Assembly: GCA_905187815.1 (NCBI GenBank)
Contig: CAJJJM010000003.1
Span: 124,001-188,000, forward strand
Origin: an uncultured Methanomassiliicoccaceae archaeon
GTDB taxonomy: Archaea > Thermoplasmatota > Thermoplasmata > Methanomassiliicoccales > Methanomethylophilaceae
DNA length: 64,000 nt
Direction of reading: 5' to 3'
In this document: positions 26,089-34,400 of the stretch, piece after piece
How positions within the stretch are numbered: position 1 is the stretch's first letter
Layout: each line of letters begins with the position of its first letter
The notes under the pieces: model-generated
The model's database searches: none
Told to the model about the DNA's origin: nothing
What the model saw: only the letters and a program-made list of their open reading frames with translations
Translations under genes and position numbers: made by a program

Positions 26089-26184
26089 GATATCGATATT
26101 AGTAAAGTTGATAACTTAATCAACAATCATAATAAATGGTTGTTATTATGCTATCAGATTCCATTAACCTTCAATGCACGTTGG

Positions 26185-26212
26185 AAATAAAAAGACCGTC
26201 CCCGGAGGGACG
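26185..26212 (-). terminator. Terminator of the three-repeat surface protein gene
   Basis: On the minus strand CGTCCC-TCCG-GGGACG (26212-26197) is followed by GTCTTTTTATTT. It starts nine bases after the stop of the gene ending at 26221 and looks like a classical hairpin plus T-run. Confidence 0.65.
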
Positions 26213-26220
26213 TAAGAGGT

Positions 26221-27738
26221 TTAGAGCGACTGGATGGAGAGCTCGATCAGGGTGTCGGTGTCATCCCAGTCCTCGTGCTTCTCCCAGATGATGTAGTTCG
26301 ATGTTCCGGAGACCTGCTGAACACAGATCCTCTCGCGGTCATCGTCGTAGCGCTCTCTGTACACCTGGCAGTCGATGCCGTTAACGGTGTCGACCTCTCC
26401 GGTCGATTTGTAAGCGCTGTCGAGCTGGGATGAGGTAATCAAAACCTTGCTGAGGAACTCGTTGGCGGACATGCGCTCGATCTCCTTGTCCCAGTCGCCG
26501 TCCTCCTCCATGACTGTGAGGCGGCTGCCGTCGATCGCGATGATCTCGTACCTCTCGTCGAAGCGCCCGTCGTCATCCCTTATCACGTAGTAGTCTCCGA
26601 CGGTCAGCTCGACACCGAACCTGTTGTCTGCGGGATCCGGGTCGGGCGTGGGGGTGCTTCCTCCTCCGGAACCGGCGTTGAACAGTGAGGTCCCTGTGAG
26701 ATAGTAGGACTCCCTGTCGTACTTGTCATCCCAATCATCGTCATCGTAGTAATCGTCCAGGCTCTCTAGCTTGTAGATGACTCCGTCACCGCCGACCCAT
26801 ACGACGGCGCCGTCATCGAGGTCGAGCATGTCGTCATAATACCACCAGTACGTGTAGATGGTACAGTCGATGGTACCGAAGTCGGTCTGGATCGTCTCAG
26901 TGCCGATCTCTCTGCCGGATCCGTCGTACTTCACCAGCTTGATGAAGTCGGATGCGGACATCCAATCGGTGTCGTCGTCTCCATTCTCCCTGACGAGGAC
27001 GCGGTCCCCATCGACCCTGACGACAGTGTATGTCTCCCTGTCACGGTCGTCGTCATCGTACTTGACGTACTGGATGTAGTCGCCCACCTGGAGATCGGTC
27101 CTGAGGTCGTCGCCGGAGGACGAGGGCTGGTCGGGGATGTAGCTGCCGTCCCCGGACACCCCCTTGTCGATGAGGTTGGTACCTGCGAGGGTGGTGGTGA
27201 ACGTCTCGCTGGAGGTTCCGGAGGTCACCGTGATCTCGGTCTTGTAGATCACGTTGCTGTCCTTCCCTATCCAGTCGTATGTATAGACGACGACATTGTT
27301 CCCGACGGACTGCTCGTCGAAGTAGATCATGCATTCGACGCTGCCCATGCCTGTGTTGATGGTCTCGGTCCTCTGGTACTGGCCAATGAAGTCCTGGGTG
27401 ATGCGGACGTCGTCGAGGTAGTCGTCCTTGCTCATGGTCTCGGTATACTGCGTCCCTGTGCTGGGCGTCACGTTAACCGTCAGTAGGTCCCCCTGCACGG
27501 AGGCAACCTCGTATCTGGTCTGCTCAGAGGCGTCGGCCCCGAGAGTGGTCGGCTGTCCTGAAGAGTAGACGGAGGACAGGATGTAGTAGTCTCCCTGCTG
27601 CACATCCGTCCCTATGGCATCTACAGGAGAGTCGGAACCGTTACCGCCACCGCCACCGTTGAGCACCGCAAAGGCGCCCACCGCGATGACGATCACTGCG
27701 ACAACGGCTATGGCTGCGGCTGTCTTGACTGATGTCAT
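26221..27738 (-). CDS. Membrane-anchored surface protein with three tandem repeats
   Basis: 505 residues with an N-terminal hydrophobic anchor (residues 4-26) and a Gly/Ser linker. Three repeats of about 130-150 residues begin with VQQGDYYILSS (near 46), LQVGDYIQYVK (near 217) and LTVGDYYVIRD (near 381); the first two end with TLAGTNLIDKG and YLTGTSLFNAG. Each has the order strand, Asp-rich loop, MSASDF-type helix (MSKDDYLD, MSASDFIKL, MSANEFLSK). Asp-rich loops suggest calcium or other cation binding. A Pro/Thr linker (GGGSTPTPDPDP) separates repeats two and three. Role probably at the cell surface; no known family recognised. Confidence 0.7.
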   Translation of the reverse strand: MTSVKTAAAIAVVAVIVIAVGAFAVLNGGGGGNGSDSPVDAIGTDVQQGDYYILSSVYSSGQPTTLGADASEQTRYEVASVQGDLLTVNVTPSTGTQYTETMSKDDYLDDVRITQDFIGQYQRTETINTGMGSVECMIYFDEQSVGNNVVVYTYDWIGKDSNVIYKTEITVTSGTSSETFTTTLAGTNLIDKGVSGDGSYIPDQPSSSGDDLRTDLQVGDYIQYVKYDDDDRDRETYTVVRVDGDRVLVRENGDDDTDWMSASDFIKLVKYDGSGREIGTETIQTDFGTIDCTIYTYWWYYDDMLDLDDGAVVWVGGDGVIYKLESLDDYYDDDDWDDKYDRESYYLTGTSLFNAGSGGGSTPTPDPDPADNRFGVELTVGDYYVIRDDDGRFDERYEIIAIDGSRLTVMEEDGDWDKEIERMSANEFLSKVLITSSQLDSAYKSTGEVDTVNGIDCQVYRERYDDDRERICVQQVSGTSNYIIWEKHEDWDDTDTLIELSIQSL

Positions 27739-27834
27739 GGGTTGGATGTATCGAAGTCCGAATTATAAAACATGTCGTCGATTGTCGATTGGAATGTGCT
27801 CAAATCGACGACGATAGACTGCTTCCAAGGGTGT

Positions 27835-29601
27835 TCAGCGGTCCGAACCGGGATACTCGATCTTGAGGGTGAGACCATCGATGGAGACGCCCGGGCCCTT
27901 CCTGACCTTGAGGACCTGGTCCTCGGAGAATCCGATGGAGTCCCCGTCACGGAGCGTTGTGCCGTTGTACAGGACGTGGTATGAGATGTCGTACAGGAAC
28001 GCTGCGACCCTGGCCGGAGAGTCATCGGCACCGACTACCTCCATCTCGTCCCTTCCGTAGAAGCTCATCCCTACGGTGTATGCATTGATCCCCATTGTCG
28101 TGCGGTACATCCCGAACCACACCATGTCCTCCAGCGGGAGGTCCCCATGCCTCATGACCTGTGCTGTGTCGATGTATGCGGAGGGCTGGAAGACTGTTCC
28201 GCAGTGGTAAACGCCGAGGACGTTCGGGAATCTAGCGCAGGACTCGAGAAGCTTGGTGAAGGTCAATCCGCAGTCCAGAGGGTCGTCCCCGTGGTTGACG
28301 AGCGCGACGACCAGATGCGCGGTGTGCGAAGAGACGGCCTCGACGGCCTCCGGCCAAAGGTAGTTGTTGGAGGCGTTCTCCTCCGCCTCCCTGCCAGGTA
28401 CGCGGCTGTGGATGAGACTGACCGCGACTAGATCCTCGCCGACGGACCCGATGAGACAGTCGTTCCCGACATCGGCACCCTGTATCTGGATGCCCCATTC
28501 GGTCCTCATGTTGGAGATCACCGCCTCGGGATCCCAGTCGTCAGAGGACAGGAGGACTATGGCGGCGAACGGTCCCCCGCGGATCCTCTCGATCAGCTCA
28601 AGGTCGCTGTCGAAGTCCACGGTCGTGACCTCCTCTGAGCCGGGGCTGGCATAGGACAGCTTGACGCTGAGCGTCGGCCCTATGTTGACACCGTACAGGC
28701 CGAGGTTCTCGGAACCGCGCACGTCCCCGAATGAGCCGCGTGCCTTCGAATCGAGGGTGTCCAGGGACTCCAGTATCCTGGCGATGGCCTCGGGATCCCT
28801 CTTCGATGCCTGGGCCTCGTTCATCATGAGCGTGACCATCACAGAGCCACGGCCCCGATCCATGAGGAATGTGCAGTAAGGATGGTCAGCTGACCAGCCC
28901 GTTATGCCTATGCGGGCCCTCAGCCTGTCCAGAGCGGCCTTGTCGCAGACTATGCCCTCAACCGCGAGACGCTTCATGACGCTCTCGGGGTCGTCGGGAT
29001 CCTCGGACAGTCTCGCGTCGCTGTCGGGGTCGATGAAATGCATCTCCATCTCCTCGATGGACGCGCCGGCTGCGATATCGGATGCCAGGGTGATGAACTC
29101 GTAGTCATCCGGCACGAGCTCTAGACCGCGGTTAACTGCCTCGAGGGCACCGCGTCTGTCACCGAAGTGGGATCTCAGGCGCCCCAGGGTCAGCCAGGTC
29201 CATGGATACTCCGGATCCTCGACGACCCCTCTCTCGCAGTATTCCAGGGCACGGGACGGCTTCCCGCAGTACATCAGGGCGTTGGCATACCTGTAGTACC
29301 AGACCCCATGGCCCTTGGCAAGGTCCTCGACGCGGGACAGCCATTCTGCCGCGGTGTAATAGTGCTCGTAATCGCCCATGTTGTTGCACGCGTATGCGAC
29401 CCACAGAGCGATACCGAGGTCGTGGTGGGCCTGCTTCTCGCTGAACCTGCCCTCCGAGATGCCTTTCGATATGAATCCGCCGATGTACTCGAGGATGGCA
29501 CCGCAGTCCGTGGTGGCATCTCCGATGAAAGAACGTATCGTTTCAATCTGCTCGTCGCCGAGCAGCGTTCCTGAAGTCGAGCCAGATTCATCGCATCCCA
29601 T
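27835..29601 (-). CDS. TPR protein with C-terminal DUF4261 domain
   Basis: 588 residues. Residues about 30-195 form a TPR-like helical domain (GDYEHYYTAAEWLSRVEDLA, YRYANALMYCGKPSRALEY, RRGALEAVNRGLELVPDDYE). The same domain, close in sequence, is inside the 1774-residue protein at 31500-36824. The C-terminal half holds a DUF4261-like domain (AHLVVALVNHGDDPLDCGLT, SCARFPNVLGVYHCGTVFQ). DUF4261 proteins occur in bacterial loci that also carry toxin-immunity genes; a protective role here is inference. No signal peptide or membrane span is seen, so it should be cytosolic. Confidence 0.72.
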   Translation of the reverse strand: MGCDESGSTSGTLLGDEQIETIRSFIGDATTDCGAILEYIGGFISKGISEGRFSEKQAHHDLGIALWVAYACNNMGDYEHYYTAAEWLSRVEDLAKGHGVWYYRYANALMYCGKPSRALEYCERGVVEDPEYPWTWLTLGRLRSHFGDRRGALEAVNRGLELVPDDYEFITLASDIAAGASIEEMEMHFIDPDSDARLSEDPDDPESVMKRLAVEGIVCDKAALDRLRARIGITGWSADHPYCTFLMDRGRGSVMVTLMMNEAQASKRDPEAIARILESLDTLDSKARGSFGDVRGSENLGLYGVNIGPTLSVKLSYASPGSEEVTTVDFDSDLELIERIRGGPFAAIVLLSSDDWDPEAVISNMRTEWGIQIQGADVGNDCLIGSVGEDLVAVSLIHSRVPGREAEENASNNYLWPEAVEAVSSHTAHLVVALVNHGDDPLDCGLTFTKLLESCARFPNVLGVYHCGTVFQPSAYIDTAQVMRHGDLPLEDMVWFGMYRTTMGINAYTVGMSFYGRDEMEVVGADDSPARVAAFLYDISYHVLYNGTTLRDGDSIGFSEDQVLKVRKGPGVSIDGLTLKIEYPGSDR

Positions 29602-29664
29602 GCATCATGAATATCCAGTCATACGATGAATAGTTAGCGCGGAACGGACGATCGCCCGGTTCGG

Positions 29665-30306
29665 TCAATGGCCCACAGTTATCGGAACGACGTACCTCTC
29701 TGCAGCGAAGAGGATCCTGCAGAACAGGGCGAAGGCGAACCTAGCAGCCTGCTCTGTGTCCATCTCCCCCTGGGATGCGGGAGGGTCCTCGGACCATGAC
29801 GATATCTCCTCGTCGGAAGCCTTCCAGATGGCGGAATTAATCGCCGCCAGGTCATGCCTCAGGGTCCCGGTGGTGGAGAGGGTGATCTCGGAACCTGCGG
29901 GTCCGACGCACCTGGTCGCCCCCACCTCCCGGCTCGGGATGAACATGTCTGCGATTAGAAAGGACGGTATGGCGCCCTCGGCGGACATGGCGCGGTTGAT
30001 GATGTCATCATCGAAGAACCTCCAGCCGCACCGGACCTTGGAGGGCATAGCTTCGCCGGTCACGAAGCATGATAGCTTCAGCATGAGAGCGCCGAAGGGA
30101 TCCAACCCGATCTCGGCGAACAGACTGGGGCGGCCGTACCCCCCCTGCCAGTCGACCTTCCCCGGGATCTGTGAGGCGACATTGGTCTGCCAGAGGCTTA
30201 CGGCATCGAGGAGCTGCTGCCTGTCGAACGGAGGCTGCTCGGGTGCGTTCGGGCGCTCGCCCGCGAAGTACATCGCCAGTGGTCCTGCGAAGAGATGGTA
30301 GCCCAT
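29665..30306 (-). CDS. Hypothetical protein in the TPR/DUF island
   Basis: 213 residues from ATG 30306 (MGYHLFAGPLAMYFAGER). The longer open frame starts 32 codons earlier, but a TATA-like CCTATTAACC lies about 30 bases before ATG 30306, favouring the shorter protein. It has a central Trp/Gly-rich stretch (DWQGGYGRPSLFAEIGLDP) and a Phe-rich C-terminus (ARFAFALFCRILFAAERYV). No family is recognised. It sits between a TPR gene and the DUF4261 gene on the same strand. Confidence 0.6.
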   Translation of the reverse strand: MGYHLFAGPLAMYFAGERPNAPEQPPFDRQQLLDAVSLWQTNVASQIPGKVDWQGGYGRPSLFAEIGLDPFGALMLKLSCFVTGEAMPSKVRCGWRFFDDDIINRAMSAEGAIPSFLIADMFIPSREVGATRCVGPAGSEITLSTTGTLRHDLAAINSAIWKASDEEISSWSEDPPASQGEMDTEQAARFAFALFCRILFAAERYVVPITVGH

Positions 30307-30346
30307 GGCTCTGTAATCCGGTACTGAGGTTAATAGGCAATCGGTC

Positions 30347-31264
30347 TCACTGGAAGTCACGTGGACCGTGGACGTCGATGTAGTCGCCCGCGCCCTGGAC
30401 ACCTATCCTCATGGCCTTCATGAGATGCTTCTCCGCCTCCTGTATCTCACCCTTGTTCATGAGGGCCCCGGCGACGTCGTGATGGAGACGGACCAGGATC
30501 TCCGGGTCCGGGATGCGGTTGAACTCCATCATGTGCTCCAGGATGGTAATGGCCGCCTCCATGTCCTTGATGTACATGTCGGTGAGGTCCATCTCCGCCT
30601 CTGCCTCGGCTTTCATGACGAAGGACATTATGAGCTCCTCCGGATCCTCCAGCTGGCCGCGGTCCATCAGGTCCATGCCGAGATCTATCGATTGTGAATA
30701 CAGCTCCACCGCCTCCTCGTTCTCCCCGAGGTCGGTCTGCGCCTCCGCGTTGAGGTCGAGGAGCTCGACGGTGCGGTTCTGGGACCATGCATCGGGATGG
30801 CCCTGAACGATGGAGAGGCCCTTCTCCACGAATGGAAGTGCCATGTCAGAGGCTTCGGAGTCGATGAGGTTCTTGCATGCGTCGATGCACAGATTGACGA
30901 TGCTGCGGCGGTCGAAATGGCGGGAGTGCGGACCGAGTTCGTCCAGGCGCTTTGACACAAGCTCATACTCTCCGGTGCAGTCGGAGTCCTGGTCGAACAG
31001 GATGCTGGCCATCGTCGCGTGTATGCGGGTGTAAGTCCCCGCATCGGCCTCGTATCCCTGGGACTCCAGATCGTCGAGCACCTCAGCCGCGGATTCTAGA
31101 TCCTCCATCGCCGACGTCCGGTACTCCATCATGTAAAGGACACAGCCCCTGTTCACATATGCCTCCAGAAGCTCCTCCGACCCAGCGCCTGTCGATTCGA
31201 GATCGTTTACCTTCTGGTTGTACTCGTCGAGCGCACTCTCGAGATGGATGTCAGAGGTGTCCAT
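30347..31264 (-). CDS. TPR-repeat protein
   Basis: 305 residues made of helical repeats of TPR type (LLEAYVNRGCVLYMMEYRTS, DLNAEAQTDLGENEEAVELY, LHHDVAGALMNKGEIQEAEK). It is strongly acidic. ATG 31264 is chosen because TTTTATATT lies about 20-28 bases upstream on the minus strand, consistent with a leaderless transcript; an open frame 20 codons longer exists. Likely a protein-binding scaffold. It lies downstream of the giant TPR/DUF4241 gene in the same direction. Confidence 0.7.
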   Translation of the reverse strand: MDTSDIHLESALDEYNQKVNDLESTGAGSEELLEAYVNRGCVLYMMEYRTSAMEDLESAAEVLDDLESQGYEADAGTYTRIHATMASILFDQDSDCTGEYELVSKRLDELGPHSRHFDRRSIVNLCIDACKNLIDSEASDMALPFVEKGLSIVQGHPDAWSQNRTVELLDLNAEAQTDLGENEEAVELYSQSIDLGMDLMDRGQLEDPEELIMSFVMKAEAEAEMDLTDMYIKDMEAAITILEHMMEFNRIPDPEILVRLHHDVAGALMNKGEIQEAEKHLMKAMRIGVQGAGDYIDVHGPRDFQ

Positions 31265-31499
31265 GTCATGTCCAACATCTTCACAATATAAAACGTCCAG
31301 CATCGCGGATTCCGACCCATGCATTCGCGGCTCTGTCCATTAGGATCTGAGAGGTGAGTGTCTGGAGGATGTCGGGACACTCGGCCATGGATTCCCATCG
31401 CAGCAGGGACCGTTGGCCACACGCATCCCGAATCCCCCATCATCCACAGACAGGAGCCCCCATATGCATTGCGGACGGCTCGACGAAGTCCGGATCGTG

Positions 31500-34400
31500 T
31501 CATTCGGAACCCTCGCCCTCGTTGAAATCGCGGGCGATGTCAATGAACAGCACATAGATCCCGCATACACGGCCGTCAGCGCCGTATCCGAAATAGCAGG
31601 GGTAACACCCGTCCCCCCATCCAGATGCGAATATGGGGATGCCCAGGTCGGTCCCCGGGACCGTCCAGAGGGCCCAGTCGCCGCCCTCCCTCTGATGCTC
31701 GGGATGCTCCGCATAGCTGTTCTCGAGCACCTCGCAGAACAGGTCGTTGTACGGGTCGATCCCCTCATCCTCGGCCACACGTGCCTCCCAGTAGCGCCTG
31801 AATGCCTTCTGCGTGACCTCGTCGACGATGCATCCCATCCCCGCATCCACGTAGAACCCGAAGAACTCCCCGTCCTCCGGTTCCTCTGAAAGATCCTCGC
31901 TCCCGGTCATCGCAAGGTTGTAGCGGACCGGGACGCTGTCGGAGAGTTCGACCTTGACGCATGCGTAGCGGTCGCCGTACCTCTCGTGGGGGACGACGCA
32001 GATGCGGACAGGATACCTCCCGGGCGGGACCAGCTGTATGAACGGGTCTGCATCCTCCAGGGACACCAGCGGGTCGCAGGCGACGATCCTGCCGGAGGGG
32101 AAGAGTACCTCCCCGATGTCCATCACGGTGACCGGGGTCTCTGAGACGAGGGGCTGTGTGAAGTACGAGTCCAGATCTATGCCGCATGAGAGGGAGTCCT
32201 TGGCCTCCAAGTACCTGTCGAGCCATGTTTCCTCTGGCTCCTCGGAACCGCAGCTTCCGTCGGCCGGTGACCACTCCTCATCTAGCTCCACCTGGAACGT
32301 CCTGCCGTTGGGGAGGACGTAGACCAGCGAGACCTTCGGCCCCCGATCGACCAGGACGGTGTTGAGGGTGCCTTCGCCCTTGAAAGTCGGATCGGTCCTG
32401 CGCTTGAGCTTCGCATAGGATGTCCAGACCCCTTCGAGCATATTGGTCCTGAACATCTCCATCCACTCCCCGTCCATCTTGGATATCGCTGCGATGTTCA
32501 TCCTGAAGAGCACCTGGAACCTGCATTCGCGCACCTCTGTGAAGAAGGAGCAGTACGGGTTGTCCTCGACCCAGGTCCCCTCCTCGTGGGCGAACATCCC
32601 TCTGAAGCGCTCCGCGCCCTCCGGATTAGTGACTATGCATTCCACGGTCCTGAGCTTCTCCTCGGCCCCGGGATCCTCCCCGGCCTGGAGCCTGGCATCG
32701 GAGGATGGGTCGATCCAATGGTACTCGAAACGCTCTATGCCTGCGCCTGCGGCTATCTCCCCCGCAAGCGTCTCGAACTCGTAGTCGCCGGGAACCAGCT
32801 CGAGACCCTTAGCTACGGCGGCCATCGCACCTTCGCGGTCGCCGAAGTGGGCGCGGAGCTTAGCTGCCTGGAGCCATATCCAAGGATAGCCCGGCTCCTC
32901 CGTTGTCCCCCTCTCGGCGTACTCCCTTGCCTCCTCCAGCCTGCCGCAGTACATCAGTGCGCATGAGTAGCGGTAGAACCAGGTCCCGCATCCGGAGGCG
33001 TTGCATTCGGACGTAGGCATCCAGCGGGTTGCCTGCCAGTAATGCTCGTAGTCGCCCAGATTGATGCAGGCGTAGGAGTACCACAGGGCAACCTCGAGAT
33101 CGGACTCGGCCTGTCTGCTGCTGAACTTTCCGTCGTTGATGCCGTTGACCAGCGTGGATATGAGATCGCTCAGCATGGCCCCGAACATACCGTCGGCCTC
33201 GCCCAGATAGGACTCGAACCTCTCGATGTCATCCGGCCCGAGTATCGGCGACTCGGGCGGGTCCACCTCCGTCCTGTCCACTATCATTATCGACGAGGGT
33301 CCGCGACGGAAGGTGTGGAATCCTGCGTGGACCACGTCCGTTCCCAGGAAGAACTCCTTCGCAGCGTCGATCACCGCCTCCAGATCCCATGCAATCAGGT
33401 CCACGTAACCGTAGTACAGGCCGGTGGCGCCTCCGATGAACTCGACCGCATCCCTGCCGGCATGCTCCGTGATGTGATTCTCGATCCTGTCACGGAACCC
33501 CAGGATCTCCGCGGCACGGTCGTCACCCTGGAAGGATTCGAGCGAGTAGACGAGGAACCCCGCCACGGCACCGTCGCGATGCAGCATGTCCATGGCGTTG
33601 TTCTGCATCGAGAGATAGCCGTTGACGAGCGGGGCGCAGCTCGATGTTCCGGAGTAGATGTCCAGCCTCCAGTCGGCGTCGGGGTCCTCGACGGGTTCAG
33701 GCCTATAGGTTATGGAGCCGGAGAGGTAACCCTCTGCGTCGATCTCGAGATTGAATCCCATCTCCACGAGCCTGGACGGGAGCTGCGGAAGCGGGATCGC
33801 ATCATCGCCGGGCTCATCCGTGACGACTCTGACTCCGTCGAGAGCCGCCATCGCCGGGATCTCCCCCAGGACACGCTCCATGATGCTGGAGACGGCCCAC
33901 CATACCATGCCCTCATCATCCTCCATGAGACCCGAGAGCTTCGGACAGTGGAGGGTGAGGGAGACGAAGTCCCCCTTCGGCTCGATGCCGACCGATATGT
34001 CGGATGCGACCAGTCCGCCCGCATCGGTACGCAACTCGAAACCTGGGTTGCGCCGATTTCCGGCACGCAGGTCCCACCTCTCGCGGATGTCCGCAGGGGC
34101 CCTCCTCAGGAGCTCGCATATCTCGAAGAGCCTGACACGGTCGGCCTCTGGGCTCAGGAACAGTTCGTACCGCTCGCCGTTGGTGCCGATCTCGAAGGCG
34201 ATCCCGTCGATCGCCTCCGACAGGATCCCGCTGACGGTGTCGACGATCTCCTCCGATACAGAGCCCCTATCCGGATGCTCAAGCAGCCTCTCGATCTCCG
34301 GCATCGCTTCCGCGAACCGCTCCCAGGCGAGTCCGGCGCGCTCACGGAAGCAGTGCCTGAACATCGGCAGTGCGAGCATCCTCTCGCAGCTTTCCAGGAG

